Assembly (NCBI GenBank): GCA_018303445.1
Contig: JAGVYE010000050.1
Location: 1-40,624 of the forward strand
DNA: 40,624 bases
Direction of reading: 5' to 3'
From: Candidatus Woesearchaeota archaeon
Lineage (GTDB): Archaea; Nanobdellota; Nanobdellia; Woesearchaeales; GW2011-AR9
Shown here: in pieces, positions 16,516 through 25,357 of the stretch
How the letters are laid out: the number at the start of each line of letters is the position of its first letter
Position numbering within the stretch: the stretch's first letter is position 1
Notes under the pieces: model-generated
Told to the model about the DNA's origin: nothing
What the model saw: the letters and a program-made list of their open reading frames with translations, nothing else
Databases searched by the model: none
Translations under genes and position numbers: made by a program

Positions 16516-18141
16516 ATGAATAAAGAAGATTTTCCTCTTTTACATGAACATCCAAATTTAGTTTATTTAGATAATAGTGCTACCACGCAAAAGCCACTCT
16601 CAGTTATTAATGCTCTGGTTGATTTTTATAAGAATACTAATTCTAACGTTCACCGGGGAATTCATTTTCTTTCACAGAAAGCAACCATGGAGTATCAAAA
16701 AGCACATGAAGCGGTGGCTGATTTTATCGGCGCAGAGGCCGAAGAAATTGTCTTTACTTCCGGAACAACGCAAAGTTTGAATCTTATTGCTAGAATGCTG
16801 GGAAGAAAATTGCGAGAAGATGATGAAATTGTTCTGACAGAAATGGAACATCATAGCAATATTATCCCCTGGCAGCAAATTGCCAAAGAAAAGAAATGTG
16901 GTTTGAAATACATTCCTCTCACTTCTGGCTATACATTGGATATGAAGGAAGCTCGGCAGATGATAAATTCTAAAACAAGAATTGTTGCCGTAACTCATGT
17001 ATCTAATGTTCTCGGAACAATTAATCCAGTACGGGAATTAGCTTCGCTGGCACATGATGTCGGGGCTTTGCTGATTGTTGATGGCGCTCAATCTGCACCT
17101 CATCTGAAAATAAACGTTAAAGATCTTGGTTGCGATTTTTTTGCTTTTTCCGGGCATAAAATGTGCGGCCCGACAGGAATTGGAGTACTTTACGGGAAGA
17201 AAGGACTCTTACAGAATCTTGATCCGGTTGAATTTGGCGGCGGGATGATTAAAGAAGTTACAAAATGGCACGCAACCTGGGCTGATCTTCCGGCGAAATT
17301 TGAAGCTGGAACACCAAATATTGCCGGAGCCGTAGGGTTACGAGCGGCAATAGATTACTTGAATAATATAGGTATGGAGAAAATCCAAGAACAAGGGAGA
17401 GAACTTATGGCATATGCCTTACAGAAACTATCCTTATTGCCGAAGGTCCGCATTATCGGACCTGTTATCGCTAATGAAAGAATCCCGGTTTTTTCTTTCA
17501 CGGTTGACAAAATGCATCCTCATGATGTGGGTGATTTTCTTGATAAACACAATATTGCGGTCAGGGCGGGGCATCATTGCGCCATGCCTTTAATGAAGAC
17601 GTTAGGCATTAATGGAACAGTGCGCGCCTCTTTTTATTTTTATAATACTCTGGAAGATGTTGACAAACTCATCTCGGCGTTGCATAATTTACTTAATTCC
17701 AAGATGGAAAATGTCTCTCTGAGAAATGTTGATAAGAACCAAATTGTTTTTGGAGAACTCACAGAAAAGCAGGAGATTTATAAAGAAAATGTTTTGGACC
17801 ATTATAAAGAACCACGAAATAAAGGGATTCTCAAGGAGTACACTCATTCCTGTCGCGAGGTTAATCCGGTTTGCGGGGACGTGGTTACTCTTTATTTGAA
17901 CGTCGAAAATGAAAAGATACAAAATGTTTCTTTTATGGGCAATGGCTGTGTGATTAGTCAGGCTTCTCTCTCTTTACTTACAGAAGAAATGAAAGGGAAA
18001 CCGGTTCAAATGGTACAAAATTTTACACTGAATAAGATCTTTTCTCTTTTAGGAATTCCTATAAGTCATACCCGTTATACGTGTGCATTTCTTTCATTGA
18101 AAGCCGTGCATGGAGCGTTAAAAAATGGTCTTAGAAATTAA
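16516..18141 (+). CDS. sufS: SufS-SufU fusion: cysteine desulfurase plus IscU/SufU-like scaffold
   Basis: N-terminal SufS: YLDNSATTQKP, HRGIHFLS, SGHKMCGPTGIG, AGHHCAMPLM. C-terminal SufU-like: LDHYKEPRNKG, NPVCGD, FMGNGCVISQAS, RYTCAFL. Confidence 0.92.
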   Translation: MNKEDFPLLHEHPNLVYLDNSATTQKPLSVINALVDFYKNTNSNVHRGIHFLSQKATMEYQKAHEAVADFIGAEAEEIVFTSGTTQSLNLIARMLGRKLREDDEIVLTEMEHHSNIIPWQQIAKEKKCGLKYIPLTSGYTLDMKEARQMINSKTRIVAVTHVSNVLGTINPVRELASLAHDVGALLIVDGAQSAPHLKINVKDLGCDFFAFSGHKMCGPTGIGVLYGKKGLLQNLDPVEFGGGMIKEVTKWHATWADLPAKFEAGTPNIAGAVGLRAAIDYLNNIGMEKIQEQGRELMAYALQKLSLLPKVRIIGPVIANERIPVFSFTVDKMHPHDVGDFLDKHNIAVRAGHHCAMPLMKTLGINGTVRASFYFYNTLEDVDKLISALHNLLNSKMENVSLRNVDKNQIVFGELTEKQEIYKENVLDHYKEPRNKGILKEYTHSCREVNPVCGDVVTLYLNVENEKIQNVSFMGNGCVISQASLSLLTEEMKGKPVQMVQNFTLNKIFSLLGIPISHTRYTCAFLSLKAVHGALKNGLRN

Positions 18142-18877
18142 AGATTTACATGTGGAAAGGAATGGACAGGAAATTATTAAAGGGTTTACCGCTACTTTTC
18201 ATCCAGGAAAAATCTATACCTTAATGGGTCCGAATGGAAGCGGCAAGTCAACTTTGGCATATGCGATTATGGGTCATCCAAAGTATGGAATAATTCAGGG
18301 AACTATTCTTCTTAATGGGAAGGATATCACTCATGAAAAGGCGCATCTGAGAGCAAAAGCGGGCTTATTTCTATCGTTTCAATATCCTGTAGAAGTTCCA
18401 GGGTTGTCCCTAAGCAGTTTCTTGCGCACCGCGGTAAATAATCTTCAGGGAAAAAAATATTCTGTCATGGAGTTTCATGCTTTGCTTAAAGAAAAAATGG
18501 CGATATTGAAGATTGACCCTACTTTGGGCAAGCGTGATTTAAATGCGGGGTTTTCAGGAGGAGAAAAAAAACGGTTAGAGATGTTGCAGTTGCTTCTGCT
18601 CAAACCATCTTATGCTTTACTTGACGAAACAGATTCGGGCTTAGATGTTGATGCCCTTAAAATTGTGGCTCAAGGAATCCAGGAAGCACGGAAGCAGAAA
18701 GAAATGGCTATCATCGTCATTACTCACTATAACCAGTTCTTAAAATATCTTCAGCCGGATGAAGTTCTTATCTTAGTGCAAGGGAAAATAAAAGCTCATG
18801 GCGGCTATGAACTGGCTCAGCGCATTGAAAAAAGTGGATTTGACAGCTTTATCAACAAACAAGAAACGGTTTCATAA
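18125..18877 (+). CDS. sufC: Fe-S assembly ATPase SufC
   Basis: Walker A GPNGSGKST, GFSGGEKKR signature, LDETDSGLDVDAL. Confidence 0.95.
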   Translation: MVLEIKDLHVERNGQEIIKGFTATFHPGKIYTLMGPNGSGKSTLAYAIMGHPKYGIIQGTILLNGKDITHEKAHLRAKAGLFLSFQYPVEVPGLSLSSFLRTAVNNLQGKKYSVMEFHALLKEKMAILKIDPTLGKRDLNAGFSGGEKKRLEMLQLLLLKPSYALLDETDSGLDVDALKIVAQGIQEARKQKEMAIIVITHYNQFLKYLQPDEVLILVQGKIKAHGGYELAQRIEKSGFDSFINKQETVS

Positions 18878-18879
18878 AA

Positions 18880-19167
18880 ATGGTTACACGAGAACAGTTA
18901 ATTGAAGAAGTATTCAAGAAATATTGCGATCCGGAATTAGGGATAGACGTCTGGACCTTGGGATTAATTTATGATTTAAAAGTCGATGAGAAGAAAGTAT
19001 TTGTTTTGTTAACGTTTACCTCTCCTTTCTGTCCATATGGGCCGGAAATGATTGATACTTTAAGAGAGATGATTAAAGAAAGAGGAGTTTCAGAAGTAGT
19101 TATGGAAGTAACGTTTGATCCGCCATGGAAGCCGACAGAAGAATTACGTGAGATGCTGGGAGTGTAA
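18880..19167 (+). CDS. MIP18/DUF59 family Fe-S assembly factor (SufT/PaaD-like)
   Basis: DPELGIDVWTLGLIYDL, TFTSPFCPYGP, VTFDPPWKP. Confidence 0.9.
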   Translation: MVTREQLIEEVFKKYCDPELGIDVWTLGLIYDLKVDEKKVFVLLTFTSPFCPYGPEMIDTLREMIKERGVSEVVMEVTFDPPWKPTEELREMLGV

Positions 19168-19312
19168 CCCCTTTTTAGAATTTTTCTCTAATTCTTCCAG
19201 AGCTCTTTTACTTGCTATTTCCATCTTTGATACAGCCAAATAGCTTTTAGCAATGGAAATGAAAAGATTTCAACAGATACTTTTTTAACTTCTTTTCGCT
19301 TTATGCTTAAAA

Positions 19313-19675
19313 ATGACTCTTCCAGGAAAATATCCTCAGGAAATTGAAATGTGGTATGTGCTTCCGGCGATACGAAAAGAACTGGTGATTGCATTAAAAA
19401 ACCAAGGAAAATCTCAGAAAGAGACCGCTTTACTTTTGAATCTTACAGAGTCAGCTGTTTCTCAATATCTCAATGAAAAAAGGGCCAAGGAAGTTTTCTT
19501 GCCAAAAGAAATTAAAGAATTTATTGCAGAAGCGGCGATGAAAGTGAAGGATAAAGAAAGTGCTTATCAGCAAATTCAGAAAATCAGCGCGTATGTAAAG
19601 AGAACAAAAGCTATTTGTAAAATCCACATGGGTGTCGAAAAAGGGTTAGAAAGATGCCAGATTTGTTTTGAGTGA
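19313..19675 (+). CDS. HTH transcriptional regulator with C-terminal Cys/His motif
   Basis: QKETALLLNLTESAVSQYLNEKRAKEV helix-turn-helix; C-terminal CKIHMGVEKGLERCQIC. Confidence 0.75.
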   Translation: MTLPGKYPQEIEMWYVLPAIRKELVIALKNQGKSQKETALLLNLTESAVSQYLNEKRAKEVFLPKEIKEFIAEAAMKVKDKESAYQQIQKISAYVKRTKAICKIHMGVEKGLERCQICFE

Positions 19676-19709
19676 ATTAAGAGAAGTTACAACCTATTTA
19701 GCAATTTTA

Positions 19710-21998
19710 TTATTTCTTCCATTTCTTGGCTTCCTTCCGCAGCCATTCTCGATATTCAAAATAAATCAGGTCACTGTCAAGATGGCCGGCTTTATCTTTA
19801 ACTTTGTCGGAAATTAGTTGGAATTTTTCATTGCACTGAATAATAAATTCGGCTTCCAGCATTTCAGGATTATTTATATTGACAAACTCTTCCATCACAG
19901 CCTGTTTGCACTTCCCCCGAAGCTCAATGTTATTCCAAACGGCGTCCCAATCGCCGGCAAATTCTTTAATCCTCCCGGCCATGCGTTTCAGAATTTCAGA
20001 ATTACCGTTAATTAAATCGTCTGTTACTTCTAACTCGTCTGTTTTTGGATTATAGACCATTAAGTCGACAAAAGCTCCTTCTTTCAGCGGATCTTCGTCC
20101 CATTCTTTGCGCACTTCTGTAATGCGTAATATTCTTTTGAACTTTTTAAGACCAGAGATAACGGGGTTCACGATAACGATAATGTCAATAGCTTTAAATG
20201 AAGTTTTAGGAACGCCAATGTCGTTTACAACCCGGTCATATACTCCATAGGGAGAATCAGCGTGAATAGTTCCCGCCACAACGTTGGCGGCGGCTCCAAC
20301 ACGCATCGCTTCAAATAAAGCTATAGCTTCTTTGGAACGAACTTCGCCTACAAAAATGGCTGAATCTCCTAGACGCAGAGTAGAGCGAATGCCAATAGAC
20401 GGCTCTACTTCAGAACTTTGCGTAGAAAGTGCTGAAGCTACTTTGAGGGCTTCAAGGTTATATCCCAGTTTACGCATTGATTCTTGTGGCAGTTCGAAGG
20501 TGTCTTCAATGGTTATAATTCTCGACCGGCGGGACATTTCAGTAAGAAAACTTCCCAATAAGCTGCTTTTTCCACTGGAGCGTGTTCCGGCCACCAGCAA
20601 GGTAGCATTATTCATAATAAGGAAGCTCAGCAAGCCTGCGGCAAGAGGGTTAAACATTCGCACTTTTGGTTGCAAGTATAAAGGAAAGGTCCAAGGATAA
20701 TCACGATGGCGGCGGAAGCTGAACGCTAACCCCAAAGGGCTTAAAGGAGCAGTAAGAGCAGAAACCCTGGAGCTAAATCCTTTCACTTTTAATTCCGTGT
20801 CAAGGATAGGATTTGCTTCATCTAGAGGCCTGCCAGAGATAAGCCGTAGTTTCGTGGCCCAGCTTTCCACTTCCAAATGCGTTGGATAAATGTTGGTATA
20901 GCATTCACCATAATCTTGATGGACAATGAAAATGGGCAGTTCCCCATTAGGTGAATTAATGTTTACATCCTGAACTTTGGGATCAGCGAGAAGGAGTTCA
21001 ATCAATCCAAAACCTACAGTGTAACGAAGCAACGCTTGTGCCAGTTGGTCCATTTGTTCTTCTGTCAGTTTTAGTTTCCGCTGCTGGACAATATCATTAA
21101 TAAGGTCACGGCCGATGTTAAAGAAAACTTCCCGCATCCGTTCAGGATCAACAAATTCATCCTTGGTGGGCTTATGTTCAGACATAATCCTTTTGACATC
21201 ATCAAGAATTTGATACACCTCTTCTTCAAACTGAAATTCAGGAGGAGTAATATGGTAAAGAGTTTTAACATCGTTATCAAAAGCAAAAATGTTTACTTGC
21301 GACGAATTATTGTCAATGGTAAATTCATAACTTTCCAATAATTCACCGTCGGGAAATTCTGATACTAATTTGGTGTACATGAAATCTGGGCGAGTGGTGG
21401 GATGGAAAATATTACTGTAGATCTCCCGTTTTCCTAATTCATAATCTTGAGAATGAGGCATAAGAAGCTTAATAAGGCGGGTATTTTCGAGATCCAGGAT
21501 TACTTGCTGTAACGCCATAACAAACAGTTCCTGGCTTTTTTTATGTCGTGAATCAAGAATGTTTTCTAACTTGAGCTTTTCTCTTCGTTCCATACGTTTT
21601 AGTTCCACAAAGGCCGCCAGGGGATCTTCTTTAAGCCGTTTTGACGTTAACCTTTGGAACTGGGTAAAGCTGCCACGAAGATATCGCTCATGCTGCGGAT
21701 CAATGACCAAATGGGAATATTGATACCTCTCATCGTGGTTAATTTTTCTGAAAATACGCGCTAGTTCTTGAAGGAGTTCTGTCTGTGAGACGTCATATTC
21801 ATATTCCCTCAACTGGGAGATAATGATAATATTGACGCCTGTATTTTGCAACAGAACGTCAATAACCTTGGACATGCATACTTCATTATATTCAATAGAC
21901 GGGGGGAAAGAACAGCGCTCGGCATAAATTTTAATGATTTTATTTTCTCCCTCATGATAGGTTTCGTACTCAAAGCAAGCTTTGGCGTGGTCTAACAT
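19710..21998 (-). CDS. Archaeal type II/IV secretion ATPase (TadA/T2SSE family)
   Basis: VAGTRSSGKSSLLGSFL Walker A, IITIEDTFELP, SAIFVGEVRSKEA, GTIHADSPYGVYDRV. Confidence 0.92.
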   Translation of the reverse strand: MLDHAKACFEYETYHEGENKIIKIYAERCSFPPSIEYNEVCMSKVIDVLLQNTGVNIIIISQLREYEYDVSQTELLQELARIFRKINHDERYQYSHLVIDPQHERYLRGSFTQFQRLTSKRLKEDPLAAFVELKRMERREKLKLENILDSRHKKSQELFVMALQQVILDLENTRLIKLLMPHSQDYELGKREIYSNIFHPTTRPDFMYTKLVSEFPDGELLESYEFTIDNNSSQVNIFAFDNDVKTLYHITPPEFQFEEEVYQILDDVKRIMSEHKPTKDEFVDPERMREVFFNIGRDLINDIVQQRKLKLTEEQMDQLAQALLRYTVGFGLIELLLADPKVQDVNINSPNGELPIFIVHQDYGECYTNIYPTHLEVESWATKLRLISGRPLDEANPILDTELKVKGFSSRVSALTAPLSPLGLAFSFRRHRDYPWTFPLYLQPKVRMFNPLAAGLLSFLIMNNATLLVAGTRSSGKSSLLGSFLTEMSRRSRIITIEDTFELPQESMRKLGYNLEALKVASALSTQSSEVEPSIGIRSTLRLGDSAIFVGEVRSKEAIALFEAMRVGAAANVVAGTIHADSPYGVYDRVVNDIGVPKTSFKAIDIIVIVNPVISGLKKFKRILRITEVRKEWDEDPLKEGAFVDLMVYNPKTDELEVTDDLINGNSEILKRMAGRIKEFAGDWDAVWNNIELRGKCKQAVMEEFVNINNPEMLEAEFIIQCNEKFQLISDKVKDKAGHLDSDLIYFEYREWLRKEAKKWKK

Positions 21999-22180
21999 CT
22001 TTTTCCTCTTTTTGTCTGTTTTAGGTAATAGTAGAAAGAGAGTTTATTATATTTTCTGTAGTTGGTTGTATTTTTGGGGTTTCTCTGGCTCTGTAGAAAA
22101 TATCGCTGTCGTTTGGTCACGGTTTCACTACTTTCTCATCCTTACAAAAATTATTATACTTACTAATCTTAAACTGAGAT

Positions 22181-22591
22181 ATGGCGAAGAATGAAGATTT
22201 GAAGCCGGAGGTGGGGTTTGATCAGGCAAAAATGTACGTGTGGCTAAAAGGATTGGAAGGAAAAGTTAATAACCTTAATCGGGAAATAAATGTCTTAAAG
22301 AATGATTTGAGCAGAAAAAATAGTCAACTGAAGCAGGAAATGAAAACTTTTTCTGAAGATGCCTTGGAGTTAAAAAGGGAACAAACTCAGGCCTTGCAAA
22401 AAATAGATCTGATTATTGGTGAACTGAAAAGAACGGCTGGCGTTGAAGAAGTGGCCACCATAAAAAAATACATTGACTTCTGGAATCCCTTAAACTTTGT
22501 CACGCAACGAGATCTTGAGCGGATGGTGGATCGCAAGGTGCAAAGTCTGCAAATGAATAAAGAATCAGAAAATAATGCCAGACATAAATAA
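22181..22591 (+). CDS. Coiled-coil protein of unknown function
   Basis: Heptad-rich 136-aa ORF with C-terminal KKYIDFWNPLNFVTQRDLERMVDRK. Confidence 0.7.
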   Translation: MAKNEDLKPEVGFDQAKMYVWLKGLEGKVNNLNREINVLKNDLSRKNSQLKQEMKTFSEDALELKREQTQALQKIDLIIGELKRTAGVEEVATIKKYIDFWNPLNFVTQRDLERMVDRKVQSLQMNKESENNARHK

Positions 22592-22663
22592 CTCCTAAAA
22601 TTGTTAGGTCTGGCAAACTTTAGTTGCGGAAAAACCTAGAACCCACTTTTGTCCGCAACTAAA
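22577..22663. terminator. Tandem hairpins between two coiled-coil genes
   Basis: TGCCAGAC(22577-22584)/GTCTGGCA(22608-22615), 8 bp, enclosing CCTAA/TTAGG; then TTTAGTTGCGGA(22619-22630)/TCCGCAACTAAA(22652-22663), 12 bp perfect. Confidence 0.55.
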
Positions 22664-22747
22664 ATAACAAAAAGAATAAATAGACCTTTCTCCTTCCTTT
22701 CCTAAAAAAGGTGATGCTGCATTACGCCGTTATTTCAACAAAATCAA

Positions 22748-23353
22748 ATGGGAAATTTGACGACTGAAGTAGCCCAATTGCGTGAAGAAGGATTGACAGA
22801 TGGTGTTATTATGGAGGAATTATCTCGAAAGGGTTATAAAGCTGACCAAATTCATCAAGCTTTGATGCAATTAGACGGTGGAGATGTTGAGGAAGAAAGT
22901 CTTGTCGCTCCCAGTTCACCACCTATGCCTCCAGGCCGTCAAGGAACTAAGATGCAGATGCTCAGCGGCGGGTCTTATGGCGGATCTTCTGAGATGATGA
23001 ATTCCCCTGATGTGAGTAATATTTATGAGAGAGTGGAAGAAATTGTCGAAGGTATGATTGATGAGAAATGGGATGAATTATTAGGAGAAGTAAAGAAAAT
23101 CATTGAATGGAAAGAGAAATTTGAGGAAGAGCAGCGAAAATTAACAAATGAATTAGGGAAATTAAAAGAAGATTTTCAAATCTTACATCAAGGCGTGCTC
23201 GGGAAGTTAGAAGATTATGATACCAGAATGACCGGCGTTGATACGGAGTTAAAGGCGGTGGGAAAAATTTTTAAGGATGTCGTGCCACAGTTTGTGGAAA
23301 ATGTGAAAGAATTGTCTTTTATTACAGAAGATATGAAGAAAGGAAAGAAATAG
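22748..23353 (+). CDS. UBA-like N-terminus plus coiled-coil protein
   Basis: VAQLREEGLTDGVIMEELSRKGYKADQIHQALMQL followed by a long coiled coil. Confidence 0.7.
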   Translation: MGNLTTEVAQLREEGLTDGVIMEELSRKGYKADQIHQALMQLDGGDVEEESLVAPSSPPMPPGRQGTKMQMLSGGSYGGSSEMMNSPDVSNIYERVEEIVEGMIDEKWDELLGEVKKIIEWKEKFEEEQRKLTNELGKLKEDFQILHQGVLGKLEDYDTRMTGVDTELKAVGKIFKDVVPQFVENVKELSFITEDMKKGKK

Positions 23354-23357
23354 TTTT

Positions 23358-23960
23358 TTAGTGTCCGCCGGTAATCGTTTCTGATTGCGAAAGTAAACTA
23401 ACGGTGAAGATCGCAATAATAAAAATTACAATGAATCCTAAAATTTTAGGATGAAACAAAGTCGCGATTACATTCTGTTTATGACTCGGCGTTCCAACTC
23501 CTCTCGTGACCGTAATTTCTCCGATTTGTTCATCTATCGTTACTTGTTCATCGTCTGGAAAAGAAAGTGATGTTAACTGCTGTCCAAAGACGGAGCCAAA
23601 TCCGGCGATAACAATAAGCAGGCCGACGACAAAAAGAGCCCAGCCGATGCCTTTGTCTTCTTTGACATATTCAAAAATGGACTTATCCGTGTGGCCGAAG
23701 ATCATATAAAGTAATACTAACAAGATGAAAAAGATAATGGCGACGGCAAACCAGGGAATGACAAAATTTAAAATGGCAATGGCAGCTTTTGATAATAGAA
23801 TCGTGAAGGCGGCAACAACAGCAATAAGCCCGTTAATGCTTTTATTTTCTCCAATGACTTTGGTTTTTTGCAAAATGGCGAAAACAAAGGCAAATACCAA
23901 CAGCCAAGGGAAGATAAAGCTAATCCCTTCCAGCAGACTAAGATCAAGGATGGTGGCCAT
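23358..23960 (-). CDS. Small polytopic membrane protein (tandem paralog 1)
   Basis: FIFPWLLVFAFVFAILQKTKVIGENK plus several TM segments. Confidence 0.75.
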   Translation of the reverse strand: MATILDLSLLEGISFIFPWLLVFAFVFAILQKTKVIGENKSINGLIAVVAAFTILLSKAAIAILNFVIPWFAVAIIFFILLVLLYMIFGHTDKSIFEYVKEDKGIGWALFVVGLLIVIAGFGSVFGQQLTSLSFPDDEQVTIDEQIGEITVTRGVGTPSHKQNVIATLFHPKILGFIVIFIIAIFTVSLLSQSETITGGH

Positions 23961-23971
23961 CTTTTAATGCT

Positions 23972-24556
23972 TTAATGCTTCTTCCCGATATCTTCGAGCA
24001 GTCCTCCTAAGCCTTTCCAGACATTTTTTGCAGTTCCAGAAACAGTTGAAGTTGTCGGATCTTTAGTAATAAAGTAGACCACGAGGCCAAAGATAAGTAT
24101 GATGACCATAAGTTCTGTTGTTTCTGCCGTCCACCAGCTAAAAAGGTCATAAGGACCGCGCCATAAGCCAAAAGAAGCGCCAAAAATATAAGCCACAAAA
24201 CCAACGGCGAAAACAGCGATCAGAGGAGCAGCGCCTTGCGCGAGATTCTTGCCAAAAATGCCTAACAAAATCAAGAGCATAATGGCGGCAACGCTAACTA
24301 AAGAGATACTGGGGAGTGTTTCGTTAAGGACTCGTACTGGATCATAGCCCAAGGGATACGTTCCGAGGATATGAGGGATGACAAAGAGCAACCCCAAAAT
24401 CAAAGCGATGATAACATTGAAATTCTTACGATCGCCTAAGATCTTGGTTTTAAGCAGCACAGCGTAGATGATCGTAAAAACTAACAAGAATGGTAAGAGA
24501 ACGTCCAGTACTCCATACGTTTCAAGGTAGTACACGAGTGTTTCAAATGTTGCCAT
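23972..24556 (-). CDS. Small polytopic membrane protein (tandem paralog 2)
   Basis: VLLPFLLVFTIIYAVLLKTKILGDRK plus several TM segments. Confidence 0.75.
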   Translation of the reverse strand: MATFETLVYYLETYGVLDVLLPFLLVFTIIYAVLLKTKILGDRKNFNVIIALILGLLFVIPHILGTYPLGYDPVRVLNETLPSISLVSVAAIMLLILLGIFGKNLAQGAAPLIAVFAVGFVAYIFGASFGLWRGPYDLFSWWTAETTELMVIILIFGLVVYFITKDPTTSTVSGTAKNVWKGLGGLLEDIGKKH

Positions 24557-24569
24557 GGGAAAACCTCCA

Positions 24570-25145
24570 TTAATGATTCTTTTTTTCTGTGGAATGCGGA
24601 TGGTCTATTTTTGCTTTTTCTTCTTTTGGTTCTTTCGTTATATACCACATGAAAAGGATAATAACAATAATAAAGACGATACTTGATGCCCATTCCGCCT
24701 GGATATTGGTAAAGATCCTGAAGATAGGGCGCAACCAGCCCAAGGCGTTCAGGAAAATGAGGACAATGCCTAAAAACATGACGACACTGAAAAAAGTTAC
24801 CCATTTAGATCCTTCTAATGAAAACTGCTTGTCAGTATAAAATACGCCGACTAAGAGCAGGAAACTTATGGCGAGAACAATTAATAATACGACATTCGCC
24901 ATGACTTCATTGATAATTCTTACTAATTGGGTTGAGGCGATAACAAGAAAGGCGATCACAAAAGCAATCATGGCGTCAAGGTTCTTCTTGCTGTACTCTT
25001 TTTCACCAATTTTTTCAATTCCAAGAATCTTTGTTTTTTCTAGAATAGCGAACATCAGGGTAAATACGAGCAAGAAAGGCAGAATAATATCGTATACTCC
25101 CAACTCTACAAAAAATTCAATGGCATTGCGAAAAGTACTGGGCAT
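24570..25145 (-). CDS. Small polytopic membrane protein (tandem paralog 3)
   Basis: IILPFLLVFTLMFAILEKTKILGIEK plus several TM segments. Confidence 0.75.
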   Translation of the reverse strand: MPSTFRNAIEFFVELGVYDIILPFLLVFTLMFAILEKTKILGIEKIGEKEYSKKNLDAMIAFVIAFLVIASTQLVRIINEVMANVVLLIVLAISFLLLVGVFYTDKQFSLEGSKWVTFFSVVMFLGIVLIFLNALGWLRPIFRIFTNIQAEWASSIVFIIVIILFMWYITKEPKEEKAKIDHPHSTEKKNH

Positions 25146-25227
25146 TTCTTTAACCTCTTTTGATGAACTTTAATTAAAAGAGCGAAATATATAAAGGTTT
25201 CCTTTATCCAAAAAAAGGGAAAAAAGG

Positions 25228-25252
25228 CGCTATCACCATTTAGTAGATAGCG
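25228..25252. promoter_or_regulatory. Hairpin/operator candidate in the divergent promoter region
   Basis: CGCTATC(25228-25234)/GATAGCG(25246-25252) between divergent genes, with TATA-like sequences on both sides (ctttatatattt on -, ctttaaatag on +). Confidence 0.4.
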
Positions 25253-25357
25253 ACGGTAAATTTTTCCTTGGTAAGGTAACTACTTTTCAAGTACAATCAC
25301 GATTTCGAAGCGAAGCCTTTAAATAGTAGTATGATTTCATTTTTTAACCATTAAGAG

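Noticed and set aside
23506-25173. Plus-strand ORFs antisense to the membrane triplet
   Set aside because: Shadow ORFs opposite hydrophobic coding sequence; Met/Ile/Lys-rich with no domain features.
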